This document shows positions 52,296-61,395 of a DNA stretch of 64,000 nt, in pieces. A program made the translations under genes and the position numbers. The stretch covers positions 1 to 64,000 of the forward strand of contig CAIRMO010000036.1 in assembly GCA_903879705.1 (NCBI GenBank). Direction: 5' to 3'. Each line of letters opens with the position of its first letter. Position 1 is the stretch's first letter. This DNA comes from an uncultured Candidatus Competibacteraceae bacterium (GTDB lineage Bacteria; Pseudomonadota; Gammaproteobacteria; Competibacterales; Competibacteraceae). The notes under the pieces are model-generated. The model was not told the origin of the DNA and made no database searches. It was given only the letters and a program-made list of their open reading frames with translations.

Positions 52296-53861
52296 ATGTC
52301 CCTGAAATTGACCATCACCAGCTACCAGCGGCTCTCTCCGGGCCAGGAAACCACCAAAATCCTGGATCGCGGATCGATCAGCATTGGCCGCGTCGCGCCG
52401 AATGACTGGATCCTGCAAGACCCGGAGCGCATTCTCTCCAGCAAGCATTGCACGGTCCATCACCAGGCGGGTGATTACTTCCTGACCGACATCAGCACCA
52501 CCGGCGTCTACCTGAACGACTCCGAGCAGCGCATGACCCGGAATCAAAAGGTTAGGCTTAAAGACGGCGACCGTTTCGTGCTGGGCGAATACGAGATTGC
52601 GGTCACCCTGCTGCCGGGGGCGGACGAACTGGAAGAATCCCCGTCAGACGGGCCGATCACCGATATCGTGCCGTTTCCGGGGCTGATGGCTGGCGATTCG
52701 ATCATGCCCGGTGATCAGGCGGGGATCGCCAGTGGGGATCGCGATAAACCCTCCTTCTCTGACCTGCTGGCCGATGATCAGGAGTCTTCTCACCTGCCGT
52801 CGCCTGGCCGGAGTCACGTTGCCGGACGAGCCATCACTGAGCCGCCACCCGAGAGTTCAGCGCCCGATCGCGCTTTTTTCGCGCCGCCAGAACTGATTTC
52901 CGAGACCATGCCGCCGCCGCTGGAACGGGCCCCGCCCGTCCCAAAGTCGGAGCGGCACACCGAATTGACACCCCCGGTTTCGCCACAGCCGCTCGAAATT
53001 CCCGAATTGCCCGCGGTAGCGCCGCCGATCATTCCCGATCTTATCCCCGCGGAACCGGCTGGCGAACCCCTCAGCCCCGCGGAAGCTGTGCGGATTCCCG
53101 ATGACTGGTGGCTGGCACCCTCAGCAATGCCGCCAGCGCCGCTGGTTGCCGTACCGACTCCACCGATGCCACCATCGCCACCGGTTGCTGCTCGCGCGGC
53201 GGTGAAAGGGCTGGAACCGCCCCCGCCGAGCGCTGTTGCGCCCTCTCCACTGCCCGCGGAGTCCAGTGACCAGGACGTGCTACGCGCCTTTCTGGAGGGG
53301 GCCGGACTACCCCAGGTGCGGCTGGCCGATGACCGGTTGCCGGAAACCTTGGCTCATCTCGGCGCAATCTTTCGCGAGACCATCCAGGGACTGGCCGAAA
53401 TTCTCCGCGCCCGGGGCGACATCAAGGGTGAATTCCGACTCGACCGGACCACCATGGGCCCGATGGAAAACAACCCGCTCAAGACCCCGCCCGGTCAACC
53501 GCCGCTCCGTACTGAAGAGATCATGGTTCTGCTGCTGGCGCCCCGGCAGAACGCCTATATGTCGCCGGTGCAAGCAGTGCATGAGGCGTTTACCGACATC
53601 AAGGCCCATCAGGTAGCGGTAATGGCCGGGATCCAGGCTGCCCTGAATCGCCTGCTGGAGCGCTTCGATCCCGGCAACCTGGAAACCCGCCTCCAGCACT
53701 CCATTTTCGACAGCATCTTGCCGACAAGCCGTAAAGCCAAATACTGGGATCTGTTTACCTCTGAATATCAGGCCATTGCTCGGGAGGCCGAGGATGATTT
53801 CAATGAACTGTTCGGCGATGAATTCGGCCGCGCTTACCAGGAACGGCTGCGCAACCGGTGA
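52296..53861 (+). CDS. tagH: Type VI secretion FHA-domain protein TagH
   Basis: The product has 521 residues. An FHA domain (about 20-95: SIGRVAPNDWILQDPERILSSKHCTVH and GVYLNDSEQRM) recognises phosphothreonine. A long Pro/Ala-rich disordered stretch spans about residues 105-320, and the conserved TagH C-terminal domain runs from about 325 (DVLRAFLEGAGLPQVRL, MGPMENNPLK, RKAKYWDLFTSEYQAIAREAEDDFNELFG). In Pseudomonas the homologue Fha1 is phosphorylated by PpkA and dephosphorylated by PppA. The phosphatase is encoded at 61392, and the kinase is not in the window. Confidence 0.92.
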   Translation: MSLKLTITSYQRLSPGQETTKILDRGSISIGRVAPNDWILQDPERILSSKHCTVHHQAGDYFLTDISTTGVYLNDSEQRMTRNQKVRLKDGDRFVLGEYEIAVTLLPGADELEESPSDGPITDIVPFPGLMAGDSIMPGDQAGIASGDRDKPSFSDLLADDQESSHLPSPGRSHVAGRAITEPPPESSAPDRAFFAPPELISETMPPPLERAPPVPKSERHTELTPPVSPQPLEIPELPAVAPPIIPDLIPAEPAGEPLSPAEAVRIPDDWWLAPSAMPPAPLVAVPTPPMPPSPPVAARAAVKGLEPPPPSAVAPSPLPAESSDQDVLRAFLEGAGLPQVRLADDRLPETLAHLGAIFRETIQGLAEILRARGDIKGEFRLDRTTMGPMENNPLKTPPGQPPLRTEEIMVLLLAPRQNAYMSPVQAVHEAFTDIKAHQVAVMAGIQAALNRLLERFDPGNLETRLQHSIFDSILPTSRKAKYWDLFTSEYQAIAREAEDDFNELFGDEFGRAYQERLRNR

Positions 53862-53929
53862 GTCTGGCGGTTGCGGCGATCCGCTGCCGTTTTGCCAAGG
53901 ATTCAGGACGTTGGGTTGTCTACTTTTTT

Positions 53930-54001
53930 CGTCATACTTGCGAAAGCGGGTATCCAGTTTTTTCAGCGAGTTACTGGATTCCCGCATCCGCGGGAATGAC
54001 G
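53930..54001. repeat. Nested palindromic repeat, copy E
   Basis: CGTCATACTTGCG...GCGGGTATCCAG, a spacer, then TACTGGATTCCCGC...GCGGGAATGACG. It lies in the 263-bp gap between tagH and tssK, where HSI-I-type clusters usually carry tssJ. No gene is seen in the gap. Confidence 0.8.
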
Positions 54002-54124
54002 GAAAACAAAGTTTTGGCGTTATGGATCAAGCATCACTCCCTTAACTTAATGGCAGTGATGGATTAACCCGGTCTACTATCCTTAAATGATCTCCAACAA
54101 CGCGATGAAGCGAGCGCCGCCGCC

Positions 54125-55483
54125 ATGAGCTGGTACAGCAAGGTCGTATGGTCCGAGGGGATGTTCCTGCGCCCCCAGCATTTCCAGCAGCAGGATCGCT
54201 ATCTCGAAGCCCTGATCCGGCAATCCTGCGGCGATCTCCGCCCCTATTCCTGGGGGATCAGTGCGCTCACGCTGGACCGGGAAGCGCTGACGCTGGGCAA
54301 GATCGCCATCACCGCCGCCCGGGGGTTGTTGCCGGATGGCACCCCGTTCAGCATTCCCGACCATGATCCGCCGCCTACCCCGCTGGACATCGGCGCTGAC
54401 GGGCGCAATACCCGCATCCTGCTGGCGCTGCCGTTGCGGCGGACCGGGATGGCCGACGTGGAACGCGGCGATCTGCAGGACACCGCCGCCCGCTACCGGG
54501 CCGCCGCCCGCGAGGTGCGCGACAACAATATCGACACCGCCAACAACAGCGCCTTTGTCGAGATTGGCGAACGCCGGCTGCGGCTGTTCCCGGATACCCG
54601 CGATTTCAGCGACTACACCTGCATCGGCATTGTCCGAGTGCGCGAGAAACGCACCGATCAAACGGTGGTGGTGGATGACGACTATCTGCCGCCGTGTCTG
54701 GATTGTCGCGGCGTCCCGGCCCTGAATGGCTTCGTCACTGAAGTGCTGGGTCTGCTGCACCAGCGTGGCGATGCACTGGCCGAGCGGGTGTCTGGCGCGG
54801 GGACCGGGCGCGGCGCGGGCGTCGACATCGCCCAGTTCCTGCGGTTGCAAGCCGTCAATCGCTTTGAACCGCTGTTTGCCCATCTGGCGACGATGCAGGG
54901 CCTGCATCCCGAAGCCTTCTACCAGATTGCGGTACAACTGGCCGGCGAAATGACGACCTTCACCGGCAAGACCAAACGCCGCCCGCCCGTATTGCCCGCC
55001 TATGATCATGACGATTTGCAAAAGACCTTTGGCGTGCTGATGACCGAACTGCGCCGGTCACTCAGCCTGGTCGAAGAACAGGCAGCGATCCGGATTCCCA
55101 TCGAGGAGCGGCAGTACGGCATCCGGGTGGCGATCATCACCGACCGCGAGCGCCCGCTACTGACCAAGGCGACCTTCATCCTGGCGGTGCGGGCCGACAT
55201 GGCGACCGATCTGTTGCGCGCCCGTTTTCCCACCCAGGTCAAGATCGGCCCGGTGGAACGAATCGCCCAGTTCGTCAATCATCACTTGCCCGGCATCGGG
55301 GTCAGCGCCCTGCCGGTCGCGCCCCGCGAGATTCCCTACCAGTCCGACTTCATCTACTTCCGGCTGGATCGCAGCAGCGAGTTCTGGAAACAGATCCTCA
55401 GTTCTGGCGGCTTCGCCTTCCATGTTGGCGGCGAATTCCCCGGACTGGACATGGCGTTCTGGGCCATCAAAGAGGCAGAGTAA
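54125..55483 (+). CDS. tssK: Type VI secretion baseplate-membrane connector TssK
   Basis: The product has 452 residues. The start MSWYSKVVWSEGMFLRPQHFQQQDRYLEALI is the strongest TssK signature. LFAHLATMQGLHPEAFYQIAVQLAGEMTTF at about residue 255 and YQSDFIYFRLDRSSEFWKQI at about 400 complete the match. TssK links the baseplate to TssL/TssM in the inner membrane. It is the first gene of the tssK-tssL-tssM-tagF-pppA run. Confidence 0.95.
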   Translation: MSWYSKVVWSEGMFLRPQHFQQQDRYLEALIRQSCGDLRPYSWGISALTLDREALTLGKIAITAARGLLPDGTPFSIPDHDPPPTPLDIGADGRNTRILLALPLRRTGMADVERGDLQDTAARYRAAAREVRDNNIDTANNSAFVEIGERRLRLFPDTRDFSDYTCIGIVRVREKRTDQTVVVDDDYLPPCLDCRGVPALNGFVTEVLGLLHQRGDALAERVSGAGTGRGAGVDIAQFLRLQAVNRFEPLFAHLATMQGLHPEAFYQIAVQLAGEMTTFTGKTKRRPPVLPAYDHDDLQKTFGVLMTELRRSLSLVEEQAAIRIPIEERQYGIRVAIITDRERPLLTKATFILAVRADMATDLLRARFPTQVKIGPVERIAQFVNHHLPGIGVSALPVAPREIPYQSDFIYFRLDRSSEFWKQILSSGGFAFHVGGEFPGLDMAFWAIKEAE

Positions 55484-55489
55484 CGAACC

Positions 55490-56848
55490 GTGACTATTGA
55501 CGACCCGTTTGCGCCCACTGACGGCGACGGCGACCGCACCCTGATCCGGCCCATGCCCGGCGGGCGGCGTTCCGGTTCTGGCGCGCCGCCCGCTCCACCG
55601 CGTCCGGCCAGCCCGCCAGCGATGGAAACTGCGCCCATCTCGCCTGGAGTCGGCCTCAATCCGTTGGAGGCTGCCGCCGCCCCTTTGCTTAGCCTGATCA
55701 TGCGCCTGAAAAATACCGCCTCGCACCCAGAACCAGAGCGGTTGCGTGCGCGGATGATCGACGAAGTCAAGGAGTTCATGGTCAATGCCCGCAACACCGG
55801 CATCCACGAGAAAACGGCATTCCGCGCCCGCTATATCCTTTGCACCACCCTCGACGAGGTAGTGCTGAACACGCCCTGGGGCCGGGCCAGTCAGTGGAGC
55901 GAAAATAGCCTGTTGATCACCTTCCACAATGAAACCTGGGGCGGTGAAAAATTCTTCGAATTGCTGGACGCGATCACTCAGGACCCACGCAAGAATCTGT
56001 ACCTGCTGGAACTGATGTATCTGTGTCTGGCGTTTGGTTTCCAGGGCCGTTACCGGTTGCTGGACAATGGCCGCAGCCGACTGGAGGAACAGCGGGAGCG
56101 GGTCTACAACGCCATTCGCACCGCACGCGGCGAGTTCGAGCGGGAGCTGGCTCCGCACTGGCGGGGCGGCGGCGAACAGCGCAACCCGTTGATCCGTTAT
56201 GTGCCGCTGTGGGTGGTGGCAGCGGTCGCAGCAGCGCTGCTCCTGTTGGCCTATGCGACCTTTAACTGGCTGTTGAACAACGCCTCTGACCCGGTGCTGA
56301 CCGCGCTCGGCAGCATTCGCGAGGAACCGGTCGCGATGGTGCGGCGCGGTGGCGTCGTGGCGCTCCTGGCCACGACGCCAAAACCGCAGGTCAATGCCGG
56401 TTATGCCCAGGTTACCCAAAACCTGCGGACCTTCCTGGACCCGCAAATCCGCGCGGGCAAGGTCTCGGTTCTCGAGGCCGCTGATAAAACCACGGTCCGC
56501 ATCAACGGCGATGGGCTGTTCGACTCGGGCAGCGCCAATGTCAAACCGGAATTTCTGCCGCTACTGGTGCAGATCAGCAAGGAACTCAACACGGTGCAGG
56601 GCAAGGTGCTGGTCACCGGCCACAGCGATAACATTCCGATTCGCACCCTGCAATTTCCGTCCAACTGGCACCTGTCCAAGGCTCGCGCCGACAGCGTGGT
56701 GGCGATTCTGGCCGCCGGCAGCGCCAATCCCGGGCGGTTTTCCAGTGATGGCCGCGCTGAGAACGAATCGATCGCCGCTAACGATACCCCGCAGAATCGG
56801 GCGCTGAACCGCCGGGTCGACATCATCCTGCTGGCCGGCGTCAACTAG
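55490..56848 (+). CDS. tssL: Type VI secretion membrane protein TssL with OmpA-like domain
   Basis: The product has 452 residues from GTG 55490, six bases behind tssK. A Pro-rich start is followed by the cytoplasmic DotU/IcmH domain (about 60-225: NPLEAAAAPLLSLIMRLKN, YILCTTLDEVVLNTPWG). One membrane segment lies at about 240-262 (VPLWVVAAVAAALLLLAYATF). A periplasmic OmpA-type peptidoglycan-binding domain covers about 340-450 (FDSGSANVKPEFLPLL, VTGHSDNIPI, NRALNRRVDIIL). This extended TssL can anchor the complex to peptidoglycan directly, as in HSI-I-type systems. Confidence 0.94.
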   Translation: MTIDDPFAPTDGDGDRTLIRPMPGGRRSGSGAPPAPPRPASPPAMETAPISPGVGLNPLEAAAAPLLSLIMRLKNTASHPEPERLRARMIDEVKEFMVNARNTGIHEKTAFRARYILCTTLDEVVLNTPWGRASQWSENSLLITFHNETWGGEKFFELLDAITQDPRKNLYLLELMYLCLAFGFQGRYRLLDNGRSRLEEQRERVYNAIRTARGEFERELAPHWRGGGEQRNPLIRYVPLWVVAAVAAALLLLAYATFNWLLNNASDPVLTALGSIREEPVAMVRRGGVVALLATTPKPQVNAGYAQVTQNLRTFLDPQIRAGKVSVLEAADKTTVRINGDGLFDSGSANVKPEFLPLLVQISKELNTVQGKVLVTGHSDNIPIRTLQFPSNWHLSKARADSVVAILAAGSANPGRFSSDGRAENESIAANDTPQNRALNRRVDIILLAGVN

Positions 56849-56857
56849 GTCGGGACT

Positions 56858-59800
56858 ATGAACAAAATCCTGCGTTTCCTGAAAAGTCCCTGGTTTATCG
56901 GCGTCAGCGGCCTGTTAGCCGTGGCTGCGCTGATCTGGTATCTCGGTCCGCTGATCGCGATAGCGGGCAACACGCCGCTGGCGACTGATGCCGGCAGGGT
57001 CTGGACCCTGATGACCGTTGGCGGTATGTACGGTCTCTACCAGCTCATTTATTACATCGATGCCCTGAAACGGAACCGCGCCATTCTGACCGACCTGGCC
57101 GGTCAGGCTACCGGCGGGGCCGTCGGCGGCGGGGGAGATTCTGGCGGTGGTGGTGGTTCCGGCGGTGGCGATGGTGGCGGCGGTCAGAACGCCGCCGAGC
57201 AACAGCGCAAGAAGCGCGAGGACGAAGCCGCTTCTTCCGAGGAAATTTCCACGCTCAAGCAAGGGCTGGACGAAGCGCTGGCGACGCTCAAGCGGGCGCG
57301 GCTGGGCGGCAAGTCCGGACGCTTCCAGTACCTCTACCAACTGCCTTGGTACATCATTATTGGCCCGCCCGGCTCCGGCAAAACCACCGCGCTGATCAAC
57401 TCCGGGCTACGATTTCCGCTGGGAGCGGGGAAAGTGCGCGGGGTGGGCGGCACTCGAAACTGTGACTGGTGGTTTACTGACGAGGCGGTCATGATCGACA
57501 CCGCCGGCCGCTACACCACCCAGGACAGCCACGAAGAAGTCGATCGGGCGGCGTGGCGCGGCTTCCTCGACCTGCTCAAGAGGCATCGCAAGCGCCGGCC
57601 AATTAACGGCGCGTTTGTCGCCCTCAGTCTGGCGGATCTGATGCAGCAGACCGAGGAGGAGCGGACGGCCCAGGCGGTAGCGATCCGGCAACGCATCCAG
57701 GAACTGCATGAGCATTTCGGCATTCGTTTTCCGATTTATGTGCTGTTCACCAAGGCCGACCTGATCGCTGGATTTATTGAATTTTTCAACGATCTCGGTC
57801 AGGAAGATCGGGCGCAGGTGTGGGGCGCGACCTTCCCGATGGACGATCCAGCCAATCCGGAGGGCGTGGTCGAACATTTCCGCAGTGAGTTCGAGCGGCT
57901 GGAGCAACGCCTTAACGACCGGCTGGTAGAACGCTTGCAGGATGAACGCGACCCGCAGCGGCGCGATCTGATCTACACCCTGCCCCAGCAGTTTGGCTCG
58001 CTCCGGCAAGTCGCCGAACGGTTCATGGCCGAAGTGTTTCGGCCCAGCCGCTTTGAGGAGCGGGTGCTGCTGCGCGGCTTCTACTTTACCAGCGGCACCC
58101 AGGAGGGCACCCCGATTGACCGGTTGACCAGTGCGCTGGCCTCCACCTTCGGGCTGAACCGGCAAACCCTCAGCACTTTTTCCGGCAAGGGCAAGAGCTA
58201 TTTCATCACCCGCCTGCTGCACGACGTGATCTTTCCGGAAGCCGAGATCGCTGGGGCCAATCTGCGGGTGGAACGGTGGCGGGCCTGGATTCAGCGCGGG
58301 GCCTACGCCGCTGCGGTGCTGCTCACCGCCATCGCCGCCACCCTGTGGCTGGTTAGCTATGCCCGCAACGAAATCTATGTGCGGGCGGTCGAGAAGCAGC
58401 GTCAGGAAGTCGCCCGCCAGATTCAAGCGCTGTTGCCGGATCAAATTGATTTGATGGCGACGTTGCCGGTGTTGAACGCGGCGCGCGCCATTCCGGGCGG
58501 CTACGACGACCGCACCGCCAAAACTCCTTGGCTGATGGGCTTTGGCCTTTACCAGGGCAACAAACTTGGCGGTCAAGCCCAGGTCATCTATCAGCGCTTG
58601 CTGCTACAGGCCCTGCTGCCGCGCATCGTGCTGCGGCTGGAAGATCGACTGCGCCAGAATGCCGGCAATCCGGGCGCGTTGTACGACACGCTCCCGATTT
58701 ATCTGATGCTGAACGATGCCCGGCATTTCGACGCCAAGGCCGTCAAGGATTGGCTGGAGCGGGACTGGCAGACCAACCTGCCGCGCACGGTCACGCGGGA
58801 ACAGCGCGATCAATTGTCGGCGCACCTGGACGCCCTGTTGCAACAGGCCCCGCTGCAATCGCCGATCGCTCTGGATGCCGCCCTGATCCAGAACACCCGC
58901 ACTCTGCTCAACCAGTCCCCGGTCTCACAGCGGATTTACGACCGGCTCCGCCAGCGTCAGCGCAATGCCGGTCAGCCGCCGGACATTGGCCTGATCGCCG
59001 CCGCCGGTCCCGATGCCCCCCGGGTATTCGACCGCAAAAGCAGCCAGCCCATGAGCAGCGGGATTCCAGGCTTGTACAGCTACAACGGCTATTACCAGTT
59101 TTTTCTCAACGAAAATCCGAAACTGGTCGGACAAGTGGCTGATGAAAGCTGGATCCTGGGCACGACCGTCCAGGTCTCCAGCGATCCGACCGATCGGCAA
59201 CAGGTCGCTGACGGGGTATGCCGGCTGTATTTCAACGATTTCCTGAAACAGTGGCAGGATTTACTGGCCGATCTGGCGATCAAGCCGCTCGCCAACCCCG
59301 ACGCGACGCTGGAAATCCTGCAAGTGTTGTCCGCCCAAGCCGATTCACCCTTGCGCAAGCTGTTTGAAGCCATCGCCCGCGAAACTGCACTCAGTCAGCC
59401 GCCGCCCGCCCCGCCGCCGGATGCGGCGAAACCGCCGCCCGACAAATCAATCACCGACAAAATTGCCGGCATTCTCGGCGCGCCCACGCCGACCGCGGTC
59501 CCTATCCTGCAACCCTGTACGCCCGACATCCGGTTGAACGGGTTGAATACCCTATATAGCCGCGAAGTCAAGGGTGCCGAAGGTGTGATTCCGCCGTTGG
59601 ACAAGACCTTGGCTGCGCTTTCTGAACTGTATAGTCAGGTGAACGCTATCGTCCGCGCCAAGGAAACCAGCCCGGACGGGAGCGTGCCGCAAACCATCAA
59701 GGATCAGATTGGAACCGTGGTCAATCAAGTGCAGGTCGATGCGGTGCGCAAACCGCCGCCGTTCAATACCCTGCTCAACAAACTGGCCTTGGACAGTGCG

Positions 59801-60637
59801 GACAGCGTGCGCAGTTTGCGCGATCGGTTGAACGCCCAATGGAAGACCGCGCAAATCACCGCCTTTTTTCAGGACAATCTGAACGGGCGCTATCCGCTGG
59901 TGCGCAGTTCCATTCAGTGGAGCGGTGCCGGACCGAATGCAGCGGGTGGGACCATGCCGACCAACAGCATCCAGTGGGTCGGCCAGGGTCCAGCTACCCC
60001 CATTGCCCACCCCACGGTGCAAGGCCCGCCGGATGCAACGCTGGCTGCCTTTGGCCGGTTCTTCGGTCCGAATGGGCTGATGGACAGCTTTTTCAAGCAG
60101 AACCTGCAAACGTATGTGGATACCACTGGCGGACTCTGGCACTGGCGTGGCCCCACCGCCGGCCCGGAGAGTCTGCCGCCGGAAACCCTGCAAGTCTTCC
60201 AGCGGGCTGCGGTCGTCCGCGATGTGCTGTTCAGCGGTAATACTCAGACGCCGTTGGTTCGGTTTCAACTGGCTCCGGTCGAACTCAGCGGCGACGCCAC
60301 TCAAGTCGTGCTGAACATCGACGGCCACCCGATTAACTATGCCGCCAGCCAGCCGGCGCGAGTCGCCGAGGTACAATGGACCGGCTCCGGGGGCCAGGCG
60401 CGACTGGAGTTCCTGCCCCAAGTCGCCGGCAGCCCGTCGCAACTGAGCGAAACCGGTCCCTGGGCCTGGTTCAGGATTCTCGATCAGGCGCAAATTCAAC
60501 CGCTGAACACCGGTCAGTACCGGATCGTGTTTCAGATCGGTGGCCGGCAAGCTACTTACGAATTACGGACTTCCAGCGGCCTGAATCCGTTCCGCTTGCC
60601 GACGCTGGAGGGGTTCCGGTGTCCGGAGCAACTGTGA
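56858..60637 (+). CDS. tssM: Type VI secretion membrane protein TssM (IcmF)
   Basis: The product has 1259 residues. Two membrane segments lie near the start (about 12-35 and 48-68). A glycine-rich stretch of about 27 residues with Asp and Ser spacers follows at about residues 85-111. The NTPase domain has Walker A IIGPPGSGKTTALINSG at about 168 and DTAGRYTTQD behind it. A third membrane segment is at about 480-500, then a periplasmic domain with the IcmF-related and C-terminal parts (FGRFFGPNGLMDSFFKQNLQTYVD, PLNTGQYRIVFQIGGRQATYELR). TssM spans the periplasm as the core of the membrane complex. The glycine-rich insert is unusual. Confidence 0.95.
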   Translation: MNKILRFLKSPWFIGVSGLLAVAALIWYLGPLIAIAGNTPLATDAGRVWTLMTVGGMYGLYQLIYYIDALKRNRAILTDLAGQATGGAVGGGGDSGGGGGSGGGDGGGGQNAAEQQRKKREDEAASSEEISTLKQGLDEALATLKRARLGGKSGRFQYLYQLPWYIIIGPPGSGKTTALINSGLRFPLGAGKVRGVGGTRNCDWWFTDEAVMIDTAGRYTTQDSHEEVDRAAWRGFLDLLKRHRKRRPINGAFVALSLADLMQQTEEERTAQAVAIRQRIQELHEHFGIRFPIYVLFTKADLIAGFIEFFNDLGQEDRAQVWGATFPMDDPANPEGVVEHFRSEFERLEQRLNDRLVERLQDERDPQRRDLIYTLPQQFGSLRQVAERFMAEVFRPSRFEERVLLRGFYFTSGTQEGTPIDRLTSALASTFGLNRQTLSTFSGKGKSYFITRLLHDVIFPEAEIAGANLRVERWRAWIQRGAYAAAVLLTAIAATLWLVSYARNEIYVRAVEKQRQEVARQIQALLPDQIDLMATLPVLNAARAIPGGYDDRTAKTPWLMGFGLYQGNKLGGQAQVIYQRLLLQALLPRIVLRLEDRLRQNAGNPGALYDTLPIYLMLNDARHFDAKAVKDWLERDWQTNLPRTVTREQRDQLSAHLDALLQQAPLQSPIALDAALIQNTRTLLNQSPVSQRIYDRLRQRQRNAGQPPDIGLIAAAGPDAPRVFDRKSSQPMSSGIPGLYSYNGYYQFFLNENPKLVGQVADESWILGTTVQVSSDPTDRQQVADGVCRLYFNDFLKQWQDLLADLAIKPLANPDATLEILQVLSAQADSPLRKLFEAIARETALSQPPPAPPPDAAKPPPDKSITDKIAGILGAPTPTAVPILQPCTPDIRLNGLNTLYSREVKGAEGVIPPLDKTLAALSELYSQVNAIVRAKETSPDGSVPQTIKDQIGTVVNQVQVDAVRKPPPFNTLLNKLALDSADSVRSLRDRLNAQWKTAQITAFFQDNLNGRYPLVRSSIQWSGAGPNAAGGTMPTNSIQWVGQGPATPIAHPTVQGPPDATLAAFGRFFGPNGLMDSFFKQNLQTYVDTTGGLWHWRGPTAGPESLPPETLQVFQRAAVVRDVLFSGNTQTPLVRFQLAPVELSGDATQVVLNIDGHPINYAASQPARVAEVQWTGSGGQARLEFLPQVAGSPSQLSETGPWAWFRILDQAQIQPLNTGQYRIVFQIGGRQATYELRTSSGLNPFRLPTLEGFRCPEQL

Positions 60638-61395
60638 CGGCCGAATCGACCGGCTTCTTCGGCAAGTTGCCCGGTCGGGGCGACTTTATTAGCCGTCATC
60701 TCGCCAAAACCTTCCTCGAACCCTGGGATGGCTGGCTGCAAGCCGCCATCGCCGCCAGCCGCAACCAGTTGGGAGAATCCTGGCGCGAGTATTACTGCAC
60801 CAGTCCCATTTGGCGATTTGCGCTAAGTCCCGGCTTATGCGGGCCGGCGGCTCATGCCGGGATCCTGATGCCCAGCATGGACCGGGTCGGTCGCTACTAT
60901 CCGCTGGTTATCGCCGCGGCGCTGGATCCGGACTGGCCGTTGTTGACGCTGCCCGTCAGCGCTGACGCCTGGTTCCGGCGGGCGGAGCAACTGGCGCTGG
61001 CGGGTCTCGATAACGATGCGCTGGAACTGGATGATTTTAGCCAGCGGGTGGAAACGCTGGGGCTACCGCCTGCCACCCGCTTCGCCGTGAGCGATGCAAC
61101 AACCAGTCGCGCTTGGTGTTGTCCCTTGCCCGATGCGCTGGACTGGCCGCAAACCCTGCCGGCGTTGGCGACGCATCTGTTGGCGCAAGGGTTTGCTCAA
61201 CCCAGTTTGTGGTGGACGGAAGGATCGGAATGGGTAGCCCGCTGTCTGCTGCTGTGCGAGGGGCTGCCGCCGGTTGAAGGCTTTGCGGCGTTACTGGCCG
61301 GGGATTGGCGAGAACGGGGCTGGAGCGAAAAACCGCTCGCCAGCATTGATGGTAATTCCGGCGAGCCGTTCGCTGCTGGAGAGGACGAAGAATGA
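60634..61395 (+). CDS. tagF: Type VI secretion regulator TagF (ImpM family)
   Basis: The product has 253 residues. The GTG at 60634 overlaps the tssM TGA by four bases and has GGAG five bases upstream, so I prefer it to the longer frame inside tssM. The family start GFFGKLPGRGDFISRHLAKTFLEPWDGWLQAAI is at about residue 7, and WREYYCTSPIWRFALSPGLCG follows. TagF represses T6SS assembly, in part by binding the FHA protein, in parallel with the PpkA/PppA pathway. Confidence 0.93.
   Translation: MTAESTGFFGKLPGRGDFISRHLAKTFLEPWDGWLQAAIAASRNQLGESWREYYCTSPIWRFALSPGLCGPAAHAGILMPSMDRVGRYYPLVIAAALDPDWPLLTLPVSADAWFRRAEQLALAGLDNDALELDDFSQRVETLGLPPATRFAVSDATTSRAWCCPLPDALDWPQTLPALATHLLAQGFAQPSLWWTEGSEWVARCLLLCEGLPPVEGFAALLAGDWRERGWSEKPLASIDGNSGEPFAAGEDEE

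Noticed and set aside
57407-58576. Antisense frame of 389 codons over tssM
   Set aside because: It is a shadow of the tssM codon pattern with no recognisable protein content.
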